A DNA stretch of 64,000 nt from Flavobacterium johnsoniae (GTDB lineage Bacteria > Bacteroidota > Bacteroidia > Flavobacteriales > Flavobacteriaceae). The first letter of the stretch is position 1. Every line of letters starts with the position of its first letter. Where the stretch lies: positions 248,001-312,000 of the forward strand of contig NZ_MLFK01000005.1 in assembly GCF_001879205.1 (NCBI RefSeq), written 5' to 3'. The translations under genes were made by a program, and so were the position numbers. Positions 8,263-17,342 of this stretch are shown here, piece after piece. The notes under the pieces were generated by a model that saw nothing but the letters and a program-made list of their open reading frames with translations, did not search any database and was not told the DNA's origin.

Positions 8263-9279
8263 ATGAAAATAATCGTTCCAATGGCGGGTCGCGGATCAAG
8301 ACTTCGTCCTCATACTTTAACAGTTCCAAAACCATTAATTCCGGTGGCAGGAAAATCAATCGTGCATCGTTTAGTAGAAGATATTGCTAAAATATTAAAA
8401 GAACCAATTGAAGAAGTTGCTTTTATTCTTGGAGATGAAGCTTTTTTTGGAGCTGATCTTGTTGCCAGTTTAGAAGAATTAGCAAAAGGATTAGGAGCAA
8501 AAGCATCAATTTATCGTCAGGATTTACCTTTAGGAACAGGTCACGCTATTATGTGTGCAAAAGAATCTTTGTCAGGACCAGCGGTTATCGCTTACGCGGA
8601 TACTTTAATCAGAGCCGACTTTGAACTTGATCCATCTGCAGACGCTGTAATCTGGGTAAAACAAGTTGATCAGCCGGAAGCTTTTGGTGTTGTAAAATTA
8701 AACCAGAATAACGAAATTATAGAATTGGTTGAAAAACCAAAAGAGTTTGTAAGTGATTTAGCCGTTATCGGAATTTACTATTTCAAGGAAGTGGGCGATT
8801 TAAAAAAAGAACTTCAAGGTGTTTTAGATAACAATATTCAAAACGGCGGCGAATACCAAATCAACGACGGAATCAAAGCCATGATGGCAAACGGTAAAGT
8901 TTTTAAAACCGGAAGCGTTGACGAATGGATGGACTGCGGAAACAAAGATGTTACGGTTGAAACCAACAGTAGAATGCTGGGATTCCTGCACAACGACGGC
9001 GAACATTTAGTTGATTATGATGTTGTCTTAGAAAATTCAACCATTATTCCGCCATGTTATATAGGTGAAAATGTAGTATTGAAAAATACAACCGTTGGTC
9101 CAAATGTTTCGATAGGAAAAGGATGTCATGTAACAGACAGTTCTATTAAAAATAGCTTAATACAGACTTATTCTCAAATAAAAAATGCTAACTTAGATAA
9201 TGCAATGATCGGAAATCATGTTAGTTATGATGGAAAGTTCTCAAGTATTAGTATAGGAGATTATTCAGTTTTAGAATAA
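8263..9279 (+). CDS. Sugar-phosphate nucleotidyltransferase
   Basis: This enzyme of 338 aa transfers a nucleotide to a sugar 1-phosphate. The N-terminal nucleotidyltransferase domain has the signature MAGRGSRLRPHTLTVPKPLI (residues 7-26) and the metal-binding YADT at about 111-114. The C-terminus (about 250-338) has hexapeptide-like left-handed beta-helix repeats (STIIPPCYIGENVVLKNTTV). The family is annotated as glucose-1-phosphate thymidylyl- or uridylyltransferase; I cannot decide the sugar or nucleotide from sequence. The flippase two genes upstream supports a role in envelope polysaccharide. Confidence 0.85.
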   Translation: MKIIVPMAGRGSRLRPHTLTVPKPLIPVAGKSIVHRLVEDIAKILKEPIEEVAFILGDEAFFGADLVASLEELAKGLGAKASIYRQDLPLGTGHAIMCAKESLSGPAVIAYADTLIRADFELDPSADAVIWVKQVDQPEAFGVVKLNQNNEIIELVEKPKEFVSDLAVIGIYYFKEVGDLKKELQGVLDNNIQNGGEYQINDGIKAMMANGKVFKTGSVDEWMDCGNKDVTVETNSRMLGFLHNDGEHLVDYDVVLENSTIIPPCYIGENVVLKNTTVGPNVSIGKGCHVTDSSIKNSLIQTYSQIKNANLDNAMIGNHVSYDGKFSSISIGDYSVLE

Positions 9280-9321
9280 AGGACAGATTCGGTTTCTTAT
9301 AAACGAAATCATAGAAGAAAG

Positions 9322-10671
9322 ATGAAAAAAGGTATTTTGATAATTTTATTTTTTGCTTTGCTTGGCGGCTCAGCTTCGGTTTTTGCACAAACCGAACCGG
9401 AAGATATTGCCTTGGCTCCAGATGAATATCAAGATGCTTTCTATGAATCTTTGAAACAAAAAGGAATCGAAAATTACGATAAAGCGATTGCATCTTTAGA
9501 AAAGTGTATTAAACTAAAACCTTCGGATGCAGTTGCTTATTTTGAAGTTGGAAAAAACTACCTGGCTCTAAAAGAATATCAAAATGCCCAAAATGCATTT
9601 GAAAAAGCCACACAATTAAATCCAAAAAATAAATGGTATTGGTTAGGAATTTACGATGTAAGTTACGAAACCAAGAATTATCCGCTGGCGATAGAAACAA
9701 TTCAGAAAATTATTGTTTTTGATGAAGAATATAAAGACGATTTAATATCGTTATACATGATTACAAATCAATACGATAAAGCACTTATAACGATTAATGA
9801 AATGAACGATAAGTTCGGAAAATCGGAAGATCGTGATCGTTACAAAATGCAGATTTTATCTCAGGGAAAATATCAAAATGCCGAAATTTCAAATCTGATA
9901 GAACAGATAAAAAAGAATCCGAAAGAAGAATCAAATTATGTCAATCTGATTTTTTTATATTCAAAATCAGAGGAAACAGATAAAGCTTTGGATGTTGCCA
10001 AACAACTGGCAAAAGAAATTCCAAATTCTGAATGGGGACAAGTAAGTTTGTTCAAAAGTTATTTAGATGCAAATCAGGCTGATAAAGCCATTAAGGCGAT
10101 GAATGTTATTTTATCAAGTTCAAAAATTGATTCGAAAATAAAACACCGCACCTTAAATGAGTTTTTGATTTATGTAAATAAAAATCCGCAGTACGCGCCA
10201 GATTTAGAAAAAGCGATTTCTTATTTTGACAATGATAAAGATGTTGACGTTGCCAGGGAAATAGGAAAATTTTACCATAGCAAAGGCCAGTTTGAAAATG
10301 CTATTAAATATTATGAAAAAGATTTAGCGGCCAATTCAGATACAGATCGTGAAACTAATTTGCTTTTGCTTGAAGCTTATACGCAGGCAAAACAATTTGC
10401 CCCAATGACGAAAAGAGCCATGAGTATGATTGAGATTTATCCAAGTCAGCCTCAATTTTATTATTATGCAGGTTTGGGAAGTAACCAGCTGCAGCAATTT
10501 AAGAATGCAAAAACCGTTTTAGAAATGGGGCTTGATTATGTTGTTGATGATAAAAAATTAGAAGCAAATTTTAATATTCAGCTAGGAGAGGCATATAATG
10601 GATTAGGAGATGCTAAGAAAAAAGAGGAATACTTTTTGAAAGCAAATGAGGTATTAAAACAAAAGAAATAA
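9322..10671 (+). CDS. Exported TPR-repeat protein
   Basis: This 449-aa protein has a signal peptide (residues 1-23, cleavage after VFA-Q) followed by tetratricopeptide repeats across nearly the whole length. Clear units include DAVAYFEVGKNYLALKEYQN, then AQNAFEKATQLNPKN, and near the end QFENAIKYYEKDLAANS. TPR proteins scaffold protein complexes; the partner is unknown. It starts 42 bp after the nucleotidyltransferase and ends 9 bp before the DUF4292 lipoprotein gene, so the three are likely co-transcribed with the EnvC-like gene downstream. Confidence 0.85.
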   Translation: MKKGILIILFFALLGGSASVFAQTEPEDIALAPDEYQDAFYESLKQKGIENYDKAIASLEKCIKLKPSDAVAYFEVGKNYLALKEYQNAQNAFEKATQLNPKNKWYWLGIYDVSYETKNYPLAIETIQKIIVFDEEYKDDLISLYMITNQYDKALITINEMNDKFGKSEDRDRYKMQILSQGKYQNAEISNLIEQIKKNPKEESNYVNLIFLYSKSEETDKALDVAKQLAKEIPNSEWGQVSLFKSYLDANQADKAIKAMNVILSSSKIDSKIKHRTLNEFLIYVNKNPQYAPDLEKAISYFDNDKDVDVAREIGKFYHSKGQFENAIKYYEKDLAANSDTDRETNLLLLEAYTQAKQFAPMTKRAMSMIEIYPSQPQFYYYAGLGSNQLQQFKNAKTVLEMGLDYVVDDKKLEANFNIQLGEAYNGLGDAKKKEEYFLKANEVLKQKK

Positions 10672-10680
10672 GGAGTAAAG

Positions 10681-11460
10681 ATGAAAAAATATATTGCAAT
10701 ACTAGTGCTGTCGGTTTTTGTGATTTCATGTAAATCAAAAGCAGTTGCTGTTAAGAACAACAATACTACCGAAGTTGTCGCTAAAAAAGACAAGAAAGCC
10801 ATAGAGAAACACTACGAAAATAAATTAGATTTTTCGACTTTATATATTAAAGCAAGCGCAAAGTATGTTGATGATAAACAAAGTCAAAATGTTACCGCTG
10901 AAATAAGGATCGAAAAAGACAAACAGATTTTAATAAGTGTTAGATTTTTGGGAATCACAATGGCAAAAGCTTTAATAACACCAACAGCTGTAAGTTATTA
11001 CGAAAAAATAAGCAGTACTTATTATGAAGGCGATTTCAGCAGTTTAAGCAAATGGCTGGGAACGGAACTGGATTATAGTAAAGTTCAAAATCTATTGGTT
11101 GGAGAAGCTTTTGACGATTTAAGAAAAGGCGATTACACACAAACAATCGTTGAAAATCTTTTCCGTTTAGAGGATGAAAAAGATGAAAATATTAAGAAAG
11201 CTTTTTATTTAGATCCTGAAAAATATCTGGTACAAAAAGAAGAGATTACGCAGCCATCTGAAAACAGAAAATTAGAAATCAAATATTCTGATTCAAAAAC
11301 TTTCAATCATGGAACCATTCCAACGTCGATTGAAATTAATGCTGCCCAGCCAAAAGGAACAACTAATATTAATTTGAACTACAATAATATTTCGTTTAAT
11401 GAGGAACTTTCTTTTCCGTATAGCGTACCAAGCGGTTATAAGAAAGTTTTAATTAAGTAA
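10681..11460 (+). CDS. DUF4292 family lipoprotein
   Basis: This 259-aa protein has a lipoprotein signal (MKKYIAILVLSVFVISCKSK, lipobox Cys at residue 17). The body is beta-rich, with the LolB/LppX-like pattern seen in DUF4292 proteins of Bacteroidota (repeated short strands such as ISVRFLGITMAKALITPTAV). A role in outer-membrane lipoprotein or lipid handling is plausible by fold similarity only. It lies in an operon between the TPR and EnvC-like genes, 9 bp after the first and 25 bp before the second. Confidence 0.8.
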   Translation: MKKYIAILVLSVFVISCKSKAVAVKNNNTTEVVAKKDKKAIEKHYENKLDFSTLYIKASAKYVDDKQSQNVTAEIRIEKDKQILISVRFLGITMAKALITPTAVSYYEKISSTYYEGDFSSLSKWLGTELDYSKVQNLLVGEAFDDLRKGDYTQTIVENLFRLEDEKDENIKKAFYLDPEKYLVQKEEITQPSENRKLEIKYSDSKTFNHGTIPTSIEINAAQPKGTTNINLNYNNISFNEELSFPYSVPSGYKKVLIK

Positions 11461-11485
11461 ATTTGCAATAAAGAAACATAGAAAG

Positions 11486-12763
11486 ATGCCAAAATTTCTC
11501 CTAAGCCTAATTTTTGTTTGTGCCACTACTTTTATGTGGGCGCAGGATTCACAGCAAGAAAAACTTGAACAGCGTAAAGCGCAGATTCTTCAGGAAATTA
11601 AAGACAATGAAAGAATGCTTCAGTCTGTAAGAAAAAAAGAAAAATCAGCTGTAAATGAATATTTAATTCAGGCCAATAAAATTAAACTTAAAGAGAAACT
11701 GATCAATACAACTGCAAAACAGGAAAAAATCCTGAGCAACGATATGTATATTAATCAAGTTAAGGTTAATAAACTAAAAAAGGAATTGGCGGTTTTAAAG
11801 GAAGATTATGCAAAAATGATCTTGAAATCGTATAAAAGCCGTTCAGAGCAAAGCAGGGCAATGTTTATTCTTTCTTCAGAGAGCTTTTTACAAGCCTATA
11901 AAAGAGCGCAATATCTAAAACAGTATACTAATTTTAGAAAAAACCAAGGTTTGGAAATTCAGTCTAAAACAGCAGAATTAGTAGATTATAATGCAAAATT
12001 AGACGGACAAAGACAGGTTAAGAAGAAAATTATTGCTGAGAATCAAAAAGAAAAACAAAGCTTAGAAGTAGAGAAAAAGGAACAGCAAAAGCTTGTTAAC
12101 GCTATCAAAAAAGATAAAAACAAGATTGCTGCAGATATAAAAAACAAAAAGGCAGAATCGAAAAGAATTGACAGACAAATTGATCGTTTAATTCGTGAGG
12201 CAATTGCCGAAGCAAATAGAAAAGCAGCAGAAGAAAGAAAAAAAAGAATTGCTGAAGGAAAAGCTACCGAAGCAGAAAAAGCGGAGGCAGCAGCACCTAA
12301 AAGTTATTCATCAGATAGAATTGCATTAACCCCAGAAGGTAAAATTTTAGCGGCTGATTTTAAATCAAACCAAGGAAAACTGCCTTGGCCGGTAGAAAAA
12401 GGATTTATTTCCTTAAAATATGGAAATCAGTCACATCCGCTTTATCCGGACCTTACAATTCATAATTCTGGAATTGAAATTACTACAGAGCAAGGAGCAA
12501 GTGCACGTGCCGTATTTGAAGGTGTAGTTTCTACGGTAATGGTTATTGGTGTAAACAAAGTGGTAATGATTAGACATGGAAATTACTTTACAGTTTATCA
12601 AAACCTTAGTTCAGTTTCTGTAAGTGAAGGAGATAAGGTAAGCTTTAAACAGAATATCGGGAAAGTTAGAACGAATGGAGATACCGGAAAAACAGTCATT
12701 AAATTTTTAATTCAACAAAATATAACAACGATGAATCCGGAGGGATGGTTGCAAAACAGATAA
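11486..12763 (+). CDS. EnvC-like murein hydrolase activator (degenerate M23/LytM domain)
   Basis: The protein is periplasmic, 425 aa: signal peptide (1-19, ending MWA-Q), long coiled coil (about 20-275, Lys/Glu/Gln-rich) and a C-terminal LytM domain (about 300-425). The zinc-site residues of M23 peptidases are altered: HNSGIEI in place of HxGxDx, YQNL in place of YAHL, and KFLI in place of HFEI. By analogy with E. coli EnvC this is a non-catalytic activator of cell-wall amidases during division. It is the last gene before a strong terminator. Confidence 0.88.
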   Translation: MPKFLLSLIFVCATTFMWAQDSQQEKLEQRKAQILQEIKDNERMLQSVRKKEKSAVNEYLIQANKIKLKEKLINTTAKQEKILSNDMYINQVKVNKLKKELAVLKEDYAKMILKSYKSRSEQSRAMFILSSESFLQAYKRAQYLKQYTNFRKNQGLEIQSKTAELVDYNAKLDGQRQVKKKIIAENQKEKQSLEVEKKEQQKLVNAIKKDKNKIAADIKNKKAESKRIDRQIDRLIREAIAEANRKAAEERKKRIAEGKATEAEKAEAAAPKSYSSDRIALTPEGKILAADFKSNQGKLPWPVEKGFISLKYGNQSHPLYPDLTIHNSGIEITTEQGASARAVFEGVVSTVMVIGVNKVVMIRHGNYFTVYQNLSSVSVSEGDKVSFKQNIGKVRTNGDTGKTVIKFLIQQNITTMNPEGWLQNR

Positions 12764-12766
12764 TAA

Positions 12767-12796
12767 AAAAGGGAGCTATTTAGCTCCCTTTTTTAT
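12767..12796 (+). terminator. Rho-independent terminator after the EnvC-like gene
   Basis: The stem AAAAGGGAGCTA pairs with TAGCTCCCTTTT around a very short loop and is followed by a T tract. It begins 4 bp after the stop. Confidence 0.93.
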
Positions 12797-12847
12797 TGCG
12801 ATTGCAATTGTTGAATGTGAAATTGCAGCGATTGAATTTAAAAATAC

Positions 12848-12855
12848 TATTTTTG
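12848..12855 (+). promoter_or_regulatory. Promoter -7 box of rbfA, almost touching the start codon
   Basis: TATTTTTG is followed only 4 bases later by ATG 12860. A TTG at 12823-12825 lies 22 bases upstream, within the usual range for Flavobacterium. The predicted transcription start falls at or next to the ATG, so the mRNA may be leaderless. Confidence 0.6.
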
Positions 12856-12859
12856 CACT

Positions 12860-13252
12860 ATGGAAACAAATAGACAGAAAAAAATAGGAAGTGTCATCCA
12901 AAAAGATCTGGTTGATATTTTACAGGGTGAAGTGAGAAAAAACGGAATTAACAATTTAGTAATTTCGGTATCCAAAGTTAGCGTGACTTCAGATTTATCT
13001 GTAGCAACCGTATATTTAAGCATTTTCCCTCAAGAGAAAGCACAGGAAACTTTAAAAGGAATTAAATCAAATACTACTTTAATTAAGCATGATTTATCGC
13101 AGCGTGTTCGTTTGCAATTACGTCGTGTACCTAATTTGGTTTTCTTTATCGATGACTCATTAGATTATATCGAAAAAATAGACAATGCGCTTGCAAACAG
13201 AGAAAACCCTATAGAAAATCGTGATCTTTTAGAAAAAAGAAGAAAATCGTAA
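12860..13252 (+). CDS. rbfA: 30S ribosome-binding factor RbfA
   Basis: This is a 130-aa KH-fold protein needed for late maturation of 16S rRNA and cold adaptation. Family features include the N-terminal GSVIQKDLVDILQ, the strand VSVTSDLSVATVYLSIFP and the C-terminal RVRLQLRRVPNLVFFIDDS with DYIEKIDNAL. Its stop overlaps almost directly with the permease gene (next start 1 base later), suggesting coupling. Confidence 0.95.
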   Translation: METNRQKKIGSVIQKDLVDILQGEVRKNGINNLVISVSKVSVTSDLSVATVYLSIFPQEKAQETLKGIKSNTTLIKHDLSQRVRLQLRRVPNLVFFIDDSLDYIEKIDNALANRENPIENRDLLEKRRKS

Positions 13253-13253
13253 A

Positions 13254-14453
13254 TTGAATTTCCCCCTTTACATAGCCAAACGTTATATTTTTAGCCGAAG
13301 TAAAAATAACGCTATCAATATCATCAATCGCATTGCCAGCATGGGAATCATTGTTGGTACAATGGCTTTGTTTGTGGTTTTATCTGTTTTTAGCGGATTA
13401 AAAGTTTTTAGTCTTTCGTTTACAAACGAAATTGACCCTGATTTAAAGATGACCAGTACACTCGGAAAATCATTTTTAATTTCACCGGAACAGGAAAACC
13501 AGATCAAAAAAATAAACGGCGTTGCGTCGTATACCAAAATTATCGAAGAGCGTGTTTTGTTTTTATTTAAAGACAAGCAGCACGTTACTTATTTAAAAGG
13601 AGTTGACAGCGTTTATCCTGTTGTTAATGATATCAAAGTCAAACTTTTTAACGGCCAATGGCTAAAACCGGATTCCTATCAGGTTGTTATTGGGTACGGA
13701 ATGGCGCAGGACTTTTCGCTGGGTATTCTTGATTTTGAAAACCCATTGCAAATATTCGCTCCAAAACCCGGAAAAGGCGCCATCGAAAATCCGGAAGAAG
13801 CCTTTAACAAAACCGATGTTCTTCCGGTCGGAATTTATTCTATAAGTGAAGATTTAGATTCAAAATATGTCTTTGCCGATTTAGGTTTGACTCAGGAATT
13901 GTTGATGTACAAACCCAATCAAATTTCTGGAATTGAATTTAAGCTGCATCAAAATGCAGATGAAAATCTCATAGATACACAGTTAAAAAAAATATTCCAT
14001 AATAAAATTACTTTAAAAAACAGGGCGCAGTTAAATGAGTCTTTGTATAAAATGCTTAATACCGAAAATATAGCAGTTTACTTGATCTTTACACTCGTAA
14101 TCATTGTGGCGCTTTTTAACTTAGTCGGCGCATTAATTATGATGATTTTGGATAAAAAAGGAAATCTGAAAACCCTTTTTAATCTAGGGACAGAAATTAA
14201 TAGTCTGCGAAAAATATTTTTACTTCAGGGAACTTTACTGAGTATTTTTGGAGGTTTGATAGGACTGTCTTTGGGGATTATTTTGGTAATTCTGCAACAG
14301 CGATATGAGCTTATTATGATCACGCCAACTTTGGCTTACCCCGTAGTTTTTACATTAGAAAACGTGATGATTGTAATGGCAACAATTGTATCTCTCGGAT
14401 TTGTGGCTTCATTAATAGCCAGCAGTCGTGTAAGTAAAAAGTTATTAGATTAA
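13254..14453 (+). CDS. FtsX-like ABC transporter permease (LolC/LolE type)
   Basis: This is a 399-aa inner membrane protein with one N-terminal helix (about 25-50, IGSMGII-like stretch IASMGIIVGTMALFVVLSVF), a large periplasmic domain and three C-terminal helices, the LolC/E-MacB architecture. In Bacteroidota such proteins are annotated as lipoprotein-releasing permeases. The start is a TTG one base after the rbfA stop; the resulting start MNFPLYIAKRYIFSRSKNNA is the usual beginning of this family. No ATPase gene is adjacent. Confidence 0.88.
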   Translation: MNFPLYIAKRYIFSRSKNNAINIINRIASMGIIVGTMALFVVLSVFSGLKVFSLSFTNEIDPDLKMTSTLGKSFLISPEQENQIKKINGVASYTKIIEERVLFLFKDKQHVTYLKGVDSVYPVVNDIKVKLFNGQWLKPDSYQVVIGYGMAQDFSLGILDFENPLQIFAPKPGKGAIENPEEAFNKTDVLPVGIYSISEDLDSKYVFADLGLTQELLMYKPNQISGIEFKLHQNADENLIDTQLKKIFHNKITLKNRAQLNESLYKMLNTENIAVYLIFTLVIIVALFNLVGALIMMILDKKGNLKTLFNLGTEINSLRKIFLLQGTLLSIFGGLIGLSLGIILVILQQRYELIMITPTLAYPVVFTLENVMIVMATIVSLGFVASLIASSRVSKKLLD

Positions 14454-14560
14454 TATTTCTTCTTTAAAAATATTACCTATATTTACCGCCTTGAAAATCT
14501 ACAGCATATGATTGTTTCTGCCTAATCCTATTTTATTTCTACAATAATTAGGATACTTAC

Positions 14561-14605
14561 GTTTTTATTTTTTTAGTCCAGATAATACTTCTGGACCATT
14601 ATATT
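14561..14605. other. Short hairpins between the permease and MATE genes
   Basis: In the 169-bp gap, GTCCAGA and TCTGGAC form a 7-bp stem with a 7-base loop (about 14576-14597); CCTAAT and ATTAGG also pair further upstream. No T tract follows the 7-bp stem. This could be a weak terminator or leader structure before the MATE gene. Confidence 0.35.
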
Positions 14606-14622
14606 ATTTATCCTAACATATC

Positions 14623-16050
14623 ATGACAGAAACAAATATAAAGAAAAGTCTATTTTCTAAAATTTTTACCACATTAAAACAAGCCTTAAAAGGCGACGAA
14701 TCATTTGATTATACTGCCGGAAGCATCAAAAAAGCCGTAATCCTATTAGCCATACCCATGGTTTTAGAAATGATGATGGAATCGGTTTTTGCTTTAGTCG
14801 ACTTATATTTTGTGGGGCATTTGGAGCATAGCAGTTTTGCCATTCAAACAGTTGGTTTAACCGAATCAGTTTTAACCATTATCTATTCCCTGGCTATCGG
14901 TATGAGTATGGCAGCAACGGCTGTTGTAGCGCGTCGCATTGGAGAAAAAGATCCTGTTGCTGCTGCAAAAGCCGGAATGCAGGCGATCATTATTGCCTTT
15001 GCCGTAAATAGCGTAATGAGCATTTTGGGAGTTATTTATGCCAAAGATATACTCTTACTAATGGGAGCATCTGTTGATGCAGCTGAGCACGGTTATCGAT
15101 TTACCCAAATTATGATTGGCTCTAGTTTATGCATTATGCTTTTATTCCTGATCAACGGAATTTTTCGTGGTGCCGGAAACGCTGCAATCGCCATGAAAAG
15201 TCTTTGGATTGCCAATATCTGCAATATTATTTTATGTCCAATTTTAATTAATGGTCTCGGACCAATTCCTGCTTTTGGATTAGTGGGTGCAGCTTTGGCA
15301 ACTACTTTAGGAAGAAGCATTGGAGTTTTATATCAGGTTTACCATTTGTTCTTTGGCAATGGAGTTTTAAAAATTAAAATTGCTTATTTCGCACCGGATT
15401 TCAAACAAATAAAAGCTTTAGTTAAAATTGCCGCACCTGGAATTCTGCAATTTGTAATTGCCTCTTGCAGCTGGATTTTCTTGGCACAATTAGTTGCGAC
15501 AACTGGCGGTGATCATGGCTCTGCAGGTTATCAAACTGCTTTGCGAATCATGATGTTTTTCATTCTTCCGGCTTGGGGATTGAGTAATGCCGCTGCGACT
15601 TTGGTTGGACAGAATTTAGGCGCAAAACAAATTGAACGCGCCGAAAAATCAGTTTATACCACAGCAAGGTACAACGTGATTTTTATGGCTTCGATCATGA
15701 TTATTACATTATGTTTCGGGCAATATATAATTTCATTTTTCACAAATGATGAAATGGTAAAAAGCATTGCAGTCGAAGCATTACAGATTATGAGCATCGG
15801 GTTTATATTCTACGGAATTGGGATGGTTTTAATCAATACCTTTAACGGAGCAGGTGATACCTGGACACCAACCGGAATTAATTTCTTCGGATTTTGGTTG
15901 TTTCAAATTCCGCTGGCTTATGTATTGGCTAAGCATTTTAATATGGGACCAACCGGAGTTTTTATTGCAATACCAGTTGCAGAAACTGCCATTACTTTAA
16001 CGGGAATCTTTTTCTATAAAAGAGGAAAATGGAAACGAGTTCAAGTGTAA
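14623..16050 (+). CDS. MATE family efflux transporter
   Basis: This is a 475-aa 12-helix cation-coupled drug/toxin exporter. Two homologous halves are visible: IPMVLEMMMESVFALVDLYF with VGHL near the N-terminus and the matching KIAAPGILQFVIASCSWIFL in the second half; the loop VGQNLGAKQIERAEKSV is family-typical. The N-terminus has a 30-residue soluble stretch. Substrate unknown. It stands alone, ending in a terminator shared with the convergent dus gene. Confidence 0.92.
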   Translation: MTETNIKKSLFSKIFTTLKQALKGDESFDYTAGSIKKAVILLAIPMVLEMMMESVFALVDLYFVGHLEHSSFAIQTVGLTESVLTIIYSLAIGMSMAATAVVARRIGEKDPVAAAKAGMQAIIIAFAVNSVMSILGVIYAKDILLLMGASVDAAEHGYRFTQIMIGSSLCIMLLFLINGIFRGAGNAAIAMKSLWIANICNIILCPILINGLGPIPAFGLVGAALATTLGRSIGVLYQVYHLFFGNGVLKIKIAYFAPDFKQIKALVKIAAPGILQFVIASCSWIFLAQLVATTGGDHGSAGYQTALRIMMFFILPAWGLSNAAATLVGQNLGAKQIERAEKSVYTTARYNVIFMASIMIITLCFGQYIISFFTNDEMVKSIAVEALQIMSIGFIFYGIGMVLINTFNGAGDTWTPTGINFFGFWLFQIPLAYVLAKHFNMGPTGVFIAIPVAETAITLTGIFFYKRGKWKRVQV

Positions 16051-16059
16051 TTCATAACA

Positions 16060-16092
16060 AAAATGCCTTCAATATTGAAGGCATTTTTTATG
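16060..16092. terminator. Bidirectional terminator between MATE and dus genes
   Basis: The stem AATGCCTTC / GAAGGCATT (16062-16085) has a 6-base AATATT loop and is flanked by A and T runs on both sides, so it can serve both convergent genes. Confidence 0.88.
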
Positions 16093-16125
16093 TTGAGTTC
16101 TTTATTAAAATTCAAAATAATAATT

Positions 16126-17124
16126 TTAAACAAATTCATATCCTGCATAAACCTGTTCAATTTCTTTCATAATTGCGAATAAATCTTCAGGTGCATCAGT
16201 TGTGACTAATTTTTGTTTGAATTCTTTGAAGGAGTGTATTCCTTTAAAATAGTTCGTATAATGACGGCGCATTTCTACAATTCCCAAGCGCTCGCCTTTC
16301 CATTCCATTGACCATTTTAGATGGTTTCTTGCAGCTTCAACACGATCAATAACCGTTGGAGCAGGTAAGTGTTCGCCGGTTTTAAAATAGTGCTTAATTT
16401 CATTGAAAATCCACGGATAACCAATCGCAGCACGGCCAATCATGATACCGTCAATTCCGTATTCATTTTTATATTTTAATGCTTTTTCAGGACTGTCGAT
16501 ATCGCCGTTTCCAAAAATAGGCATTGTAATTCTAGGGTTGTTTTTGACACGGGCAATATGCGACCAGTCAGAGTGGCCTTTGTACATCTGCGCACGGGTT
16601 CTGGCATGAATCGTTAAGGCTTGAACGCCAATATCCTGAAGTCTTTCGGCAACTTCATCAATATTAATTGAGTTTTCATCCCAGCCTAAACGGGTTTTTA
16701 CCGTAACAGGCAAATCAGTTCCTTTAATAACAGCTTGTGTCAAACGTACCATCAAATCGACATCTTTCAAAACTCCCGCTCCGGCACCTTTGCAAACTAC
16801 TTTTTTAACCGGACATCCAAAATTAATATCCACTAAATCTGGTTTTACTGTAGAAACAATTTTAGACGACATTTCCATTGCTTCTTCATCGCCTCCAAAA
16901 ATCTGAATTCCTACCGGACGTTCATAATCAAAAATATCCAGCTTCATGCGGCTTTTTATAGCATCACGAATCAATCCTTCTGATGAAATAAATTCAGAAT
17001 ACATCATGTCAGCACCGTGCGCTTTGCATAATCTGCGAAACGGCGGATCGCTCACATCTTCCATTGGTGCGAGTAATAAAGGAAATTCGGGTAGTTCTAT
17101 ATTGCCAATCTTAACCATCTTCAT
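16126..17124 (-). CDS. dusB: tRNA-dihydrouridine synthase
   Basis: This is an FMN enzyme that reduces uridine to dihydrouridine in tRNA. It shows LAPMEDVSDPPFRRLCKAHG near the N-terminus, the catalytic Cys in DINFGCPVKKV (about residue 98), VTVKTRLGW, IHARTRAQMYKG and the FMN-phosphate loop GIMIGRAAIGYPWIF. Length (about 332 aa) fits the DusB/NifR3 group. The frame extends to a TTG at 17136, but that codon lies inside a TAATTTTG promoter box, so I use ATG 17124; ATG 17118 is also possible. Confidence 0.92.
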   Translation of the reverse strand: MKMVKIGNIELPEFPLLLAPMEDVSDPPFRRLCKAHGADMMYSEFISSEGLIRDAIKSRMKLDIFDYERPVGIQIFGGDEEAMEMSSKIVSTVKPDLVDINFGCPVKKVVCKGAGAGVLKDVDLMVRLTQAVIKGTDLPVTVKTRLGWDENSINIDEVAERLQDIGVQALTIHARTRAQMYKGHSDWSHIARVKNNPRITMPIFGNGDIDSPEKALKYKNEYGIDGIMIGRAAIGYPWIFNEIKHYFKTGEHLPAPTVIDRVEAARNHLKWSMEWKGERLGIVEMRRHYTNYFKGIHSFKEFKQKLVTTDAPEDLFAIMKEIEQVYAGYEFV

Positions 17125-17133
17125 AATTTTTTG

Positions 17134-17141
17134 CAAAATTA
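17134..17141 (-). promoter_or_regulatory. Promoter -7 box of dusB
   Basis: On the minus strand TAATTTTG matches TAnnTTTG and lies 9 bases before ATG 17124, implying a very short leader. The box includes the TTG that would otherwise look like an upstream start. Confidence 0.55.
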
Positions 17142-17198
17142 CAACATTTAGTTTAATTCATAGCAAAACATTCTAAATCAGCATAAATAGCTAAAATT

Positions 17199-17334
17199 AA
17201 ACCATATAAGCTATCTAAGTTCATTTAATTGCAATGCAGTTATTTTTCAAAACTTAGAAGTTTGGAAAGATTATTTAAGTCCACACATTTTTTATGCTCA
17301 AAGTTTAAATGAACTTACATAACTTATATGGTTT
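17199..17334. repeat. 136-bp element with 30-bp terminal inverted repeats
   Basis: Arms 17199-17228 and 17305-17334 match as reverse complements at 28 of 30 positions; they start AAACCATATAAG and end TAAGTTCATTTAA. The 76-base interior is AT-rich and non-coding. It fills the gap between dusB and the last gene of the pigment operon. It looks MITE-like; whether it is dispersed in the genome cannot be seen here. Confidence 0.8.
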
Positions 17335-17342
17335 CAAAAAAA

